Shown piece after piece: positions 8,367 to 16,473 of a stretch of 24,349 bases of DNA. Below the pieces are notes generated by a model, which saw only the letters and a list, made by a program, of their open reading frames with translations, did not search any database and had not been told where the DNA came from. Source of the DNA: an uncultured Eubacteriales bacterium (GTDB lineage: Bacteria; Bacillota; Clostridia; Oscillospirales; Acutalibacteraceae); NCBI GenBank assembly GCA_910580045.1, contig CAJTXF010000013.1, forward strand, positions 32,657 to 57,005, written 5' to 3'. Numbering within the stretch: the stretch's first letter is position 1; every line of letters begins with the position of its first letter. A program made the position numbers and the translations under genes.

Positions 8367-8533
8367 CTAGAGTCTGTTTGAAAACCGGAGAAATGCTGGA
8401 TTTTTGACCAGAAATGAGTGGGTTCAAGGAAAAAACCGCAAGAAACGCTTCCGCCTTTCCAGGATTTTTGACGCTGAAGCCACCATTTCTGGGCAAAACA
8501 GACAGTGTTTCGGAGTTTTCAAACAGACTCTAG
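8367..8533. mobile_element. MITE-like palindromic element (167 bp), no coding capacity
   Basis: Perfect 19-bp terminal inverted repeats lie at 8367-8385 (CTAGAGTCTGTTTGAAAAC) and 8515-8533. The interior is also imperfectly self-complementary: CCAGAAATGAGTGG on the left matches the reverse complement of CCACCATTTCTGGG on the right, so the whole element could fold into one long hairpin. The ends fit a TA target duplication or, because CTAG is palindromic, a CTAG duplication as in IS5-group elements. It contains no transposase and would need one in trans. It sits between the purL terminator and the PHP gene, ending 5 bases from the PHP stop codon. Confidence 0.8.
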
Positions 8534-8538
8534 AGCAT

Positions 8539-9390
8539 TCAGCCCACCAGCCAGCCCAAATCCAGCTCCACCCGCGCAAGCTCCACATCAGGCTTGATTC
8601 GCTCCCCGTGGAAGTCGCTGCCCCCAGTCACCTGCAGGCCATACCGCCGGGCCAGGTCCAGATACCGCGCCTGCTGCTCTGGGGTATGCTTGGGGTAAAA
8701 GCACTCCAAGGCGTCCAGGCCATATCCCGCCAGCCGGATTACCAGCTGCTCCAAATCCTCCGGCCCGTCCTGGCCCAGCAGAATCTGATAGGGATGGGCC
8801 AGAGAGGCCTTCCCTCCCGCCGCTTTGATGGCCTTTACGCACTGCTCCGCGCTGGGCTTGTTCCGATCAAACCGCTGGAACGCCGGGGTGTCCAGGTAGC
8901 GCTCAAAGGCCTCCCGGTTATTGCTGACATATCCCTGCTGGACCAGCGCCTGGGCAAAATGGGGCCGCCCTATGACCCCGCCCTTTGCCAGGCCCTCCAC
9001 CAAAGCCAAATCCACCTCCACCCCCTGCTCCCTGAGGAACTGGCAGATTTTATACTTGCGCTGGTCCCGCCGCTTTTTCAAGCCCGCGGTCATCTCCTCC
9101 AAAGCAGGCGCGCCCGCAGGAAACCCGTACCCCAGGATATGAAGATTCCGATAGTCCTCTGAGCTGAATTCCACGCCCCGGAGGACCTGAAGCCCCAGCG
9201 CCTCCCCTGCCTGCAGGGCCTCTTCCAGGCCGTCTGTGTTGTCATGGTCCGTAAGGGCCATCACCTGGATGCCCCGGGCTTTTGCCAGCCTTACCAGCTC
9301 CCTGGGCGTATACTGGCCGTCTGAGGCAGTGCTGTGGGTGTGCAGGTCACAGACACAGATTGTCCCTCTTTTTTCCTCAGTCCCCTTCAT
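8539..9390 (-). CDS. PHP-domain phosphoesterase (YciV/RNase AM-like)
   Basis: A 283-residue metal-dependent phosphoesterase of the polymerase and histidinol phosphatase superfamily. Its metal-binding motifs are in order: DLHTHS (about residues 15-20), TDHDNTDG (48-54), the Glu in RGVEFSS (about 71-77), HILGYG (84-89), GRPHFA, SLAHP, and GSDFHG near the end. The layout and length match the COG0613 group, whose known members remove phosphate from nucleoside 3',5'-bisphosphates or trim RNA 5' ends; the exact substrate here is inferred. ATG at 9390 is chosen over the preceding GTG (9393) because GGAGG is 8 bases upstream. The 200-base gap to the chemoreceptor gene upstream holds no evident gene or terminator, so co-transcription is possible. 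One of only two GATC sites in the window lies here (8865). Confidence 0.92.
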   Translation of the reverse strand: MKGTEEKRGTICVCDLHTHSTASDGQYTPRELVRLAKARGIQVMALTDHDNTDGLEEALQAGEALGLQVLRGVEFSSEDYRNLHILGYGFPAGAPALEEMTAGLKKRRDQRKYKICQFLREQGVEVDLALVEGLAKGGVIGRPHFAQALVQQGYVSNNREAFERYLDTPAFQRFDRNKPSAEQCVKAIKAAGGKASLAHPYQILLGQDGPEDLEQLVIRLAGYGLDALECFYPKHTPEQQARYLDLARRYGLQVTGGSDFHGERIKPDVELARVELDLGWLVG

Positions 9391-9590
9391 CACCGCTTCC
9401 TCCTGTTCCTACAAACCTCTGTGATTATCCTATGTCCCATCCCTGGCAGGGCTTCCCGCCGGGATTCGCAAGGCCGACACAGCAAAATCAGGCCATGCCC
9501 AGCCCCGAGCTCTGAAAGCACAACAGAGCGCTGCCCTGCCCGGCCCTCAGCCAGGCGGGAGACTGCGCCCTGTTTTTTATGCCAATCCAG

Positions 9591-11177
9591 CTATAGGTTT
9601 GCCAAAGTTTCCATCTGCCGCTGCAGCTCGCCCACCACTTCCTGGCTGGCGGCCATCCCTTCCGTGATACCGGCCATGTCCCCAACCAGCCGCTGGGTGC
9701 TGCCCGCCGCGCCGTTCACGCCCTCCGCCGCGCCGTCAATAGCGTTGGAAATATTGGAGATAGAGCCCGCAATCTCATCCATTGCTGCCCGCAGCCGCTC
9801 TACCCGGCTGTTGAACGCCTCAATGCTGTCCTCCACATAGCTGGCGTCGTCCCGATACTGCTGCCCTGAGAGGGCAGCCCGCTGGAACTGCTCCAGTACG
9901 GTATGGCGCAAATATTCCACCAGCTCCTGGGCGCTGCCGGAGAGGTAGTCCACCGCGCTGGTGACCACCGCGTTCACCCGCTGAATATTGCCCGCGGTCT
10001 CTGCGCAGGAATCCGCCAGGGCGCGAATCTCCTGGGCCACCACCGCGAAGCCTCTTCCTGCCTCCCCGGCCCGGGCGGCCTCAATAGAGGCATTCACAGC
10101 AATCAAGTCTGTGGAGGAGGAGATGGACAGGATATCCTTGGTCAGGGTCCGAATCTCCCCCACGCTTCTGCTCTCCTCAATGGCTGTGTTCAGCTGGGAC
10201 AGAATCTCCTCTGTCCGCCCGCGAATCGACTCAACGCTCTCCCGGGCAGCGCTCTCCACCTCCTCGGCACGGTCCCGCATCTCCACCGAATAGGCGGTGA
10301 TGGCCGCGCACTCCTCCGCCATATCCTGGGCGTCGCCCCGGGTCCCGGCAGTATTGCCGCTGATGGAGGCCGCGCTGCTGGCCACCTCCTCCAGTGCGGC
10401 GGAGAGCTGGGAGGTCAGGCTGGAAAGGGCCTGCACACTGCCGCTGGAGCTGTGTATCCGGCCCCGCACCTGGCCCACCACGCCCCCAAGGCGCTGAGAG
10501 CTGTCCTGCAGGGTGCCCACAGCCTGGCGGATAGGCGCAATCACATATTTCCTCACAATGCGGAACGCCCCAATCACCAGCAGCACCCCGGCCCCCAGGG
10601 TGCAGGCGCTGATAAGCAGGGAGGTCAGGTACACCACAAACAGCTGGTCCTGGGCTGTGCCTGCCCGGGCGTTGGCTGAGGCGTACATCTGCTCAATATG
10701 CTCCTCCGCCGCGCTGCCATAGGCAGCCACATCCCCATTGGCCATGGCGTAAGCCTCCTGGGTCCTGCTGTCCGCGCTGGCGCACACCAGCCTGACCAGG
10801 GCGTGCTGGAACGCCTCGTAATCCTCCAAAAGGGCCTGATAGTCCCCCTGCTCCTCCTGGGGGACAAAGTCCTCATACGCGGCCAGCTTCTGATCCAGCT
10901 CAGCCTCTTTGTCCTTTATCTCCTGCACCAGCTGTATCATGGTGCTGTGGTCAGCGGCCACAATATGGGACAGGGCCAGCCGGTGTATTTCCAATATAGA
11001 GCGGCGAATCTCCTCCAGCCGGGTCTCACTGGCCATATACTTGTCTACGATTGTCCCTGCGCTGGCGTTCACATTGTTGATGCTGAATACCGCCAACAGG
11101 TTGGAAAGCAGCGTAATCAGGCCCAGCAGGACGATGGGCAGAATCAGCCGCCGCTGCAGTGTCAGCTTGCCTTTCAT
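9591..11177 (-). CDS. Methyl-accepting chemotaxis protein with four-helix-bundle sensor
   Basis: A 528-residue transmembrane chemoreceptor. The first membrane segment spans about residues 10-32 and the second 183-205. Between them lies an all-helical extracellular sensor of about 150 residues, like 4HB_MCP domains. A HAMP-like stretch follows (YVIAPIRQAV), then a long coiled-coil signalling domain whose hairpin tip is NASIEAARAGEAGRGFAVVA (about 362-381), the site that binds CheA and CheW. Some tip residues differ from the commonest form (STDLIAVNAS for QTNLLALNAA). It lies 46 bases after a sugar-type binding lipoprotein gene on the same strand, so the lipoprotein may deliver its ligand to this receptor. 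No other chemotaxis or flagellar gene is present. Confidence 0.95.
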   Translation of the reverse strand: MKGKLTLQRRLILPIVLLGLITLLSNLLAVFSINNVNASAGTIVDKYMASETRLEEIRRSILEIHRLALSHIVAADHSTMIQLVQEIKDKEAELDQKLAAYEDFVPQEEQGDYQALLEDYEAFQHALVRLVCASADSRTQEAYAMANGDVAAYGSAAEEHIEQMYASANARAGTAQDQLFVVYLTSLLISACTLGAGVLLVIGAFRIVRKYVIAPIRQAVGTLQDSSQRLGGVVGQVRGRIHSSSGSVQALSSLTSQLSAALEEVASSAASISGNTAGTRGDAQDMAEECAAITAYSVEMRDRAEEVESAARESVESIRGRTEEILSQLNTAIEESRSVGEIRTLTKDILSISSSTDLIAVNASIEAARAGEAGRGFAVVAQEIRALADSCAETAGNIQRVNAVVTSAVDYLSGSAQELVEYLRHTVLEQFQRAALSGQQYRDDASYVEDSIEAFNSRVERLRAAMDEIAGSISNISNAIDGAAEGVNGAAGSTQRLVGDMAGITEGMAASQEVVGELQRQMETLANL

Positions 11178-11223
11178 GCAATTCCCCTCCGAAATGTTTT
11201 TTCTTCCCCCTTTCGGGGCAGCT

Positions 11224-12456
11224 TTACCGGGCGCATACGCCCTCTACCAGCCTATCCAGCTGCTCCTGCAGAGAGGCGCCATCCGGATTGCCCTGGGCCA
11301 GGTTCCCGGCAAATTCTGTCACTGGGTCCCAGAACTTCCCGCCCACCCGCTGCAGGTGGGAAAACTCTGACTGGGCCAGCAGGGCCGCAATGGCCGGGGA
11401 ATCCTGCACCTCCTGAGAGTTGGCGGCCTGCAGGTTGGACGGCCCCTGGCCCCGCACCGCGAAACGGCGGGCCTGGCTGCTCTCGCTGGTAATCCACTCT
11501 GCCAGCCGCGCGGCCCACTCCTGCTCTTGGGAATAGGCGTTGACGCCAATCAGCTTGCACCCGGAAAAGGAGGCCATCTGTATCTCCTGCCCCGCGCAGG
11601 CAAAGGCAGGCAGCTTGGCGGCCCCGGCGTTCTCGCCCCAGGCCTCCTCAATGGCCAGCGCGTTCCAAACCCCGCTGACCCCTGCCGATACAGAGCCGTC
11701 CTGCACCCCGGCCAGGAACTCAGTGTCTGTCCGGCTGGCAAAGCCTGGGCTTTCCGCAATAGCCAGCATGGCCTGGGCCACATCCACCCCGCGGATTGGC
11801 CCCTCGGTGCTGTTCCAAGTGCAGCTGTTTGTGATGCCGTCATCATTCAGGCCCACCTCCAGGCCTGTGCTGCCGAAAAAGGCGTAAACATACCAGGCTG
11901 AGCTCCAGTCCATGGTCACCAGGCTTCCCTTCTGGGCCGCCTTCTCCACCATGGCGTTCAGGCTCTGGATGTCCTCCTCTGTAAAGATTGCCTTGTTATA
12001 GTAGAGGAAATAGCCGTTGTCCGCTGTCAGGGGGTAGGCGTAAAGTTTGCCGTCCACACTGGCCGCCTCCACCGCGGCGGGAAGATTGGCCTGGCGGATG
12101 CTCTCCGCATCCTCAATGGGGTTCAGCGCCCCGGCAGCGGCCAGGGCCGCCAGCTGGTCATCCGCAAAGGCGAACACATCCGCGCCCCCCTCCAAGTCCC
12201 CCAGCAGAACGTCCTTGCAGCTGGACTCACTTTGAGGCTGATATGTAATCTGAAACTCTGCCTGGCCCGCGTACTGCTTTTGGAAGGAGGCAAACAGCTC
12301 CTCCAGCAGCGCCTCGTCCTCCTCCGCGCCCCACACAGTCAGTGCCACTGTCCGGGACGCAGGCTCCTGCTCCAAAGGCGCAGGCTCCTGGCTGCCGCAG
12401 GCTGCCAGCAGGAAGAGCATTGCCCCTGCCAGCAAAAGGAAACACTTCTGAACCAT
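11224..12456 (-). CDS. Extracellular solute-binding lipoprotein (family 1, sugar type)
   Basis: A 410-residue binding protein with a lipoprotein signal peptide: hydrophobic segment from residue 5 and lipobox LLAAC with the lipid-modified Cys at 20. The mature part has the MalE/UgpB-like cluster C fold: a TVWGAEEDEALLEELFASFQ opening, YAYPLTADNGYFLYYNKAIF, then a repeat of short Ala-rich helices and AARLAEWITSESSQARRF near the end. This group usually binds mono- or oligosaccharides for ABC importers. No permease or ATPase gene adjoins it; instead a chemoreceptor gene follows in the likely operon. Of three clustered ATGs, the third (12456) is chosen because GGAAAGG lies 10 bases upstream. The ligand cannot be predicted. 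Confidence 0.9.
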   Translation of the reverse strand: MVQKCFLLLAGAMLFLLAACGSQEPAPLEQEPASRTVALTVWGAEEDEALLEELFASFQKQYAGQAEFQITYQPQSESSCKDVLLGDLEGGADVFAFADDQLAALAAAGALNPIEDAESIRQANLPAAVEAASVDGKLYAYPLTADNGYFLYYNKAIFTEEDIQSLNAMVEKAAQKGSLVTMDWSSAWYVYAFFGSTGLEVGLNDDGITNSCTWNSTEGPIRGVDVAQAMLAIAESPGFASRTDTEFLAGVQDGSVSAGVSGVWNALAIEEAWGENAGAAKLPAFACAGQEIQMASFSGCKLIGVNAYSQEQEWAARLAEWITSESSQARRFAVRGQGPSNLQAANSQEVQDSPAIAALLAQSEFSHLQRVGGKFWDPVTEFAGNLAQGNPDGASLQEQLDRLVEGVCAR

Positions 12457-12571
12457 ATACATCATGCCTTTCCATAGCTTCTAAGAGCCCGCGCCGCTTA
12501 AAACTTTCACAGCGCCCCCACAGGTATGGGCCCCACAAACGGTATTGGGTATATTACACCATAAAATTGGG

Positions 12572-12649
12572 GGAGTTTGGCACGCTCTTGCCAAACTCCA
12601 GTACACAGCCACGAAACCTTAAGGTTTGCAGACGGCGCGTGCTGTGTAC
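12572..12649. repeat. Two hairpins in the leader of the binding-protein operon
   Basis: The 410-base gap between the lipoprotein gene (minus) and tdh (plus) contains no gene but much structure. Arms 12572-12581 and 12590-12599 form a perfect 10-bp hairpin (GGAGTTTGGC, 8-base loop). Arms 12601-12609 and 12641-12649 form a perfect 9-bp stem (GTACACAGC) enclosing the 14-base palindrome AAACCTTAAGGTTT at 12614-12627. Two minus-strand TGG-type -10 boxes, at about 12650 and 12553, flank the block. The layout parallels that at 4281-4400. Confidence 0.6.
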
Positions 12650-12679
12650 ATTATACCATATCTCCGTTTTTTCTGGCAA
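12650..12679 (-). promoter_or_regulatory. Promoter of the binding-protein/chemoreceptor operon
   Basis: On the minus strand TTGCCA (12674-12679, five of six consensus bases) is followed after 18 bases by TATAAT (12650-12655), preceded by TGG as an extended -10. The leader would be about 185 bases long and include the two hairpins. A second -10-like box, TGGTGTAAT (12553-12561), lies closer to the gene without a good -35. Confidence 0.65.
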
Positions 12680-12762
12680 CCCTTTTTTGCCCGGAGAATG
12701 GCATCCCTGTTCTGCTGATGCCGGAAAGCTCTTTTCAGCCAAAAAGAGAGGCGCTTTTGCTC

Positions 12763-12791
12763 TTGCAGTTTGCCGCGGCCAGTGTTATAAT
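12763..12791 (+). promoter_or_regulatory. Promoter of tdh-kbl
   Basis: TTGCAG (12763-12768), a 17-base spacer and TATAAT (12786-12791) with an upstream TG (TGTTATAAT) make a convincing extended -10 promoter. The predicted leader of about 70 bases contains a GC-rich hairpin, arms 12808-12816 and 12828-12835 with one bulge, before the GGAGG ribosome site at 12856-12860. Confidence 0.65.
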
Positions 12792-12866
12792 GGGCCTACA
12801 GACTCTAGGGCTTTCCGCGGCCGCGCTGGAAGCCCCCGCGAAAAATAATCTGCATGGAGGTTCGTT

Positions 12867-13913
12867 ATGTCTCAAATGATGGACGCCCTGGTCAAGCCCA
12901 CCGCGGGCCCGGGGCTGGAGCTGCGTCAGGTCCCTGTGCCCCAGCCTGGGCCGGGGCAGGTACTGATTAAGGTGCACAAAACCGCCATCTGCGGCACGGA
13001 CGTGCATATCTACAACTGGGACCCCTGGGCCCGGGAGCACATCAAGCCCCCCATGGTCATTGGCCATGAGTATGTGGGCGAGGTGGCTGCTCTGGGCGCT
13101 GGGGTGGAGGGGCTTGCCATTGGCCAGCGGGTCAGCGGCGAGGGGCACATCACCTGCGGCCGCTGCCGCAACTGCCACACCGGCAATATCCAGTGGTGCA
13201 AGGACACCCAGGGCGTAGGCGTGGATAGGGACGGGGCTTTTGCCGAATACGTCTGCATCCCCCAGAGCAATGTGATTCTCATTGACGAGAGCCTGCCTGA
13301 GGAGGTAGTGGCTTTCTTTGACGCCTTTGGCAACGCCACCCATACGGCCCTGATGTGGGACCTGGTGGGGGAGGACGTGCTTATCACCGGCGCGGGGCCC
13401 ATTGGCATCATTGCTGCCGGCATCTGCAAGTTTGCCGGGGCCCGCCGGGTGGTCATCACAGACGTGAACGAGTACCGCCTGGATTTGGCCCGGAAGATGG
13501 GGGCTGACGCGGCTGTCAATGTAAGCCGGGAGGATTTGCCCGCTGTTATGAGCAAGCAGGGCCTGGTTGAGGGCTTTGACATTGGCCTGGAAATGAGCGG
13601 GAACGGGGCTGCCCTGACCCAGATGATTTCTGTCATGCGCAACGGGGGCAAGATAAGCCTTCTTGGCATCTCCAACCAGCCTGTGCCCATGGACATGAAC
13701 GGCATTATCGGCAAGGGCCTGACCATGCAGGGCATCTATGGCCGGAAAATGGACAACTGGCACCAAATGAGCTACATGGTCCAGGGCGGGCTGGATTTGA
13801 GCCCAGTCATCACCCACCGGTTCCACTATACACAGTTTGAAGAGGGCTTCGCGGCCATGAATTCCGGGCAGTCCGGCAAAGTGATTCTGGATTGGACAAA
13901 GGAGGCTGACTGA
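12867..13913 (+). CDS. tdh: L-threonine 3-dehydrogenase
   Basis: A zinc-dependent medium-chain dehydrogenase that oxidises threonine with NAD+ to 2-amino-3-ketobutyrate in the cytoplasm. It has 348 residues against 341 in E. coli Tdh. Catalytic zinc ligands are Cys42 (AICGTDVHIYNWD), and His67 with Glu68 (GHEY); the structural zinc site is Cys97, 100, 103 and 111. The nucleotide-binding fold has GAGPIG near residue 175 and an Asp (VITDVNEYR) that favours NAD+ over NADP+. Identification is supported by kbl starting one base after the stop codon, the classic partner enzyme. GGAGG is 6 bases before the ATG. Together the pair degrades threonine, or can run as a glycine source. Confidence 0.96.
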   Translation: MSQMMDALVKPTAGPGLELRQVPVPQPGPGQVLIKVHKTAICGTDVHIYNWDPWAREHIKPPMVIGHEYVGEVAALGAGVEGLAIGQRVSGEGHITCGRCRNCHTGNIQWCKDTQGVGVDRDGAFAEYVCIPQSNVILIDESLPEEVVAFFDAFGNATHTALMWDLVGEDVLITGAGPIGIIAAGICKFAGARRVVITDVNEYRLDLARKMGADAAVNVSREDLPAVMSKQGLVEGFDIGLEMSGNGAALTQMISVMRNGGKISLLGISNQPVPMDMNGIIGKGLTMQGIYGRKMDNWHQMSYMVQGGLDLSPVITHRFHYTQFEEGFAAMNSGQSGKVILDWTKEAD

Positions 13914-13914
13914 T

Positions 13915-15102
13915 ATGAAACAGGCAATGGAGAAATTCAAAAAAGAGCTGGAAAGCATCAAAGAGGCTGGCACCTGGAAGTCAGAGCGGGTCATCACCAC
14001 CCCCCAGCGCTCCCGAATCGACACCACCCAGGCCAAGGCTGTGGTGAATATGTGCGCCAACAACTATCTGGGCCTGTCCAATGACCCTGATTTGATTGCC
14101 GCCGCCAAAGAAAGTTATGACAAATACGGCTTTGGCCTGTCCTCTGTGCGGTTTATCTGCGGCACCCAGACCGTCCATAAGGATTTGGAAAAAGCAGTGT
14201 CTGAGTTCTTCGGCATGGAGGATACCATCCTCTACTCTTCCTGCTTTGACGCCAACGGCGGCCTGTTTGAGACCCTGCTGGGCCCAGAGGACGCCATTAT
14301 CTCTGACGAGCTGAACCATGCCTCCATTATCGACGGGGTGCGCCTGTGCAAGGCCAAGCGCTTCCGCTATAAGAACAACGACATGACTGATTTGCGGGTC
14401 CAGCTGGAGGCTGCCAAGGCCGCCGGGGCCCAGGTGATGCTTATTGCCACAGACGGGGTTTTCTCCATGGACGGGTACATTGCCAACCTCCAGGGCATCT
14501 GCGATTTGGCCGAGGAGTTCGGGGCCCTGGTCATGGTGGATGACAGCCACGCCGCGGGCTTTATGGGAGACAAGGGCCGGGGCACCCCAGAGTTCTGCGG
14601 GGTTCAGGGCCGGGTAGACATCCTTACCGGCACCTTCGGCAAGGCCCTGGGCGGGGCCAGCGGCGGCTATACCGCTGCCAGCGCTGACATTGTGGCCCTG
14701 CTGCGCCAGCGCAGCCGCCCCTACCTGTTCTCCAACACCCTGGCCCCGGCTGTGGCAGCCGCCAGCCTCCGGACCTTCCAGAAGCTCACTGCCTCTACTG
14801 AGCTGCGGGACCGGGTCCACGAGAACACCGCCTATTTCCGCCAGGGCCTCAGCAAGCTGGGCTTTGACTTGCTGCCCGGCAGCACGCCCATTGTGCCTGT
14901 GATGCTCTACGACGCCAAGCTGGCCGGAGAGTTCGCGGCCCGGATGCTGGAAAAGGGCGTATACGTGGTGGGCTTCAGCTATCCTGTGGTGCCCCAGGGC
15001 AAGGCCCGCATACGCACCCAGGTCTCTGCCGGGCACTCCAAGGAGGACTTGGACTTTGCGGTGGAGTGCTTTGCTGCTGTGAAGAAAGAGATGGGGCTGT
15101 AA
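13915..15102 (+). CDS. kbl: Glycine C-acetyltransferase (2-amino-3-ketobutyrate CoA ligase)
   Basis: A 395-residue PLP enzyme that splits 2-amino-3-ketobutyrate with CoA into glycine and acetyl-CoA, completing threonine breakdown begun by Tdh. It belongs to the alpha-oxoamine synthase family. Visible marks are NNYLGLS (49-55), the SSVRFICGTQ segment, DELNHASIIDG (131-141), VDDSHAAGF (208-215) that holds the cofactor pyridine ring and phosphate, and the PLP-binding Lys243 in GTFGKALGG. Related activities (BioF, HemA, Spt) share the fold, but the tdh neighbour and near-identity of motifs to Kbl settle the call. AAAGGAGG lies 9 bases before the ATG and overlaps the end of tdh. Confidence 0.96.
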   Translation: MKQAMEKFKKELESIKEAGTWKSERVITTPQRSRIDTTQAKAVVNMCANNYLGLSNDPDLIAAAKESYDKYGFGLSSVRFICGTQTVHKDLEKAVSEFFGMEDTILYSSCFDANGGLFETLLGPEDAIISDELNHASIIDGVRLCKAKRFRYKNNDMTDLRVQLEAAKAAGAQVMLIATDGVFSMDGYIANLQGICDLAEEFGALVMVDDSHAAGFMGDKGRGTPEFCGVQGRVDILTGTFGKALGGASGGYTAASADIVALLRQRSRPYLFSNTLAPAVAAASLRTFQKLTASTELRDRVHENTAYFRQGLSKLGFDLLPGSTPIVPVMLYDAKLAGEFAARMLEKGVYVVGFSYPVVPQGKARIRTQVSAGHSKEDLDFAVECFAAVKKEMGL

Positions 15103-15122
15103 GGCCTCTCCAGAAAACCGCT

Positions 15123-15151
15123 GAAGGGCCCCTTTCCAGGGGCCCTTTCTT
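15123..15151 (+). terminator. Probable terminator of tdh-kbl
   Basis: A perfect 10-bp stem (AAGGGCCCCT, loop TTCC, AGGGGCCCTT) is followed by TTCTTG, 21 bases after the kbl stop. The T-run is short, so some read-through into the reductase gene is possible. Confidence 0.7.
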
Positions 15152-15234
15152 GAAAGGCGTGCCCCCTCCCCGCCCTCTTGGGGGATGGGCGCACCCTGCA
15201 GGCAACCTGTAAAAAGCAAAATGGAGGGAAACCC

Positions 15235-16389
15235 ATGCATTACAGAACACTGGGCCGCACCGGCCTTTCCGTCAGCGAGATTGGCCTGGGCAGCGAGGCC
15301 TTTGTGGAGCACACCGGGGAGGAGGGCGCTGCCCTGCTCAGCGCTGCCATAGACGCTGGCATCAACTACTTCGATTTATACAATCCCGAACCCCAAGTGC
15401 GGGACGTGTTCGGCCTGACCATGGAGGGCCGCCGGGAAAAGTTCATCCTCCAGGCCCATCTGTGCTCGGCCTGGATTGGGGGCCAGTACAAGCGCACCAG
15501 GAATATGGATGAAGTCAAGGCCTCTTTTGCAGATTTGTTCACCCGGCTGAAAACCAGCTACGTGGATGTGGGCATGATTCACTATGTGGACCAGCAGGCA
15601 GATTTTGAAGAGGTCTTCACCGGGCCAATCATCCAGTTCGCCAAAGAGCAGAAGGCTGCCGGAAAAATCCGCCATCTGGGCATGAGCACCCACAACCCCA
15701 GAACCGCCATCCAGGCAGTGAAGTCCGGGCTGATTGATGTAATCATGTTCAGCGTGAACCCTGCCTATGACATTATCCCTCCCAGCGAGGATATCAATGT
15801 GCTGTTCGACAAGGCCACCTATGAGGCCCCGGACGTGCTGTCCAGCACAGACCCAGAGCGCCAGGAGCTGTACAGCCTGTGCGAGAGCCAGGGCGTGGCC
15901 CTGACCGTGATGAAGCCCTATGGAGGCGGGGCCCTGCTCAGCCAGGAGGCTTCTCCCTTTGGCGCGGCCATGAGCGTGGTGCAGTGCCTGCACTACTGTC
16001 TGACCCGGCCCGGGGTAGCTACAGTGCTGTCCGGGGCCCGCAGCCAGGAGGAGCTGGCCCAGGCCGTGGCCTACTGCACAGCCACTGAGGAGGAAAAGGA
16101 CTATGCCAAGCTGCTGAGCAGCTGCCCGGCCCATCCCTTTACAGATAAGTGCATGTACTGCGGCCACTGCGCGCCCTGCACGGCAGGGATTGACATTGCC
16201 GCCGTGAACAAGTTCGCGGATTTGTGTGAGGCCCAGCACACAGTGCCTGAAACTGTGCGGGAGCACTATCATGCCCTGGGGGCAAAGGCAGGGGCATGCG
16301 TGGCCTGCGGCCAGTGTGAGCCCCGGTGCCCCTTTGGGGTAAAAATCGTGGAGCATATGAAGCGGGCCCAGGAGATTTTCGGGGCATAA
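15235..16389 (+). CDS. Aldo/keto reductase with C-terminal two-cluster 4Fe-4S domain (COG1453 type)
   Basis: A 384-residue two-domain oxidoreductase. Residues 1 to about 290 form an aldo/keto reductase barrel (MHYRTLGRTGLSVSEIGLG start). The C-terminal part is ferredoxin-like, with CMYCGHCAPC at 306-315 and CVACGQCEPRCP at 355-366, enough cysteines for two 4Fe-4S clusters. Such proteins are common in anaerobes; substrates are mostly unknown. Compared with the AKR tetrad, Asp47 (YFD) and His116 (IHYVD) seem present, but the strand that carries the Lys reads ILQAHL, with His75 where Lys is expected, and the Tyr is displaced (Tyr49). The chemistry may therefore differ from classic carbonyl reduction. 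ATG at 15235 has GGAGGG about 6 bases upstream. It follows kbl after a probable terminator. Confidence 0.9.
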   Translation: MHYRTLGRTGLSVSEIGLGSEAFVEHTGEEGAALLSAAIDAGINYFDLYNPEPQVRDVFGLTMEGRREKFILQAHLCSAWIGGQYKRTRNMDEVKASFADLFTRLKTSYVDVGMIHYVDQQADFEEVFTGPIIQFAKEQKAAGKIRHLGMSTHNPRTAIQAVKSGLIDVIMFSVNPAYDIIPPSEDINVLFDKATYEAPDVLSSTDPERQELYSLCESQGVALTVMKPYGGGALLSQEASPFGAAMSVVQCLHYCLTRPGVATVLSGARSQEELAQAVAYCTATEEEKDYAKLLSSCPAHPFTDKCMYCGHCAPCTAGIDIAAVNKFADLCEAQHTVPETVREHYHALGAKAGACVACGQCEPRCPFGVKIVEHMKRAQEIFGA

Positions 16390-16473
16390 GCCCGGAAAAT
16401 CCCGGAGCCTGACAGCATAGATTCCACAGTCAGCCCGCTGTTCCCCATGTTTTTCTCCAAACCGCAAAAACTG

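Noticed and set aside
9421..9440. Possible separate promoter for the PHP gene (GATAAT-like box on the minus strand)
   Set aside because: No TG extension and no -35 within 16-18 bases; not better than chance.
12799..12809. ACAGACTCTAG in the tdh leader, identical to 11 bases of the terminal repeat of the 8367-8533 element
   Set aside because: It is too short and lacks a partner end or internal similarity; it could be a remnant but cannot be supported.
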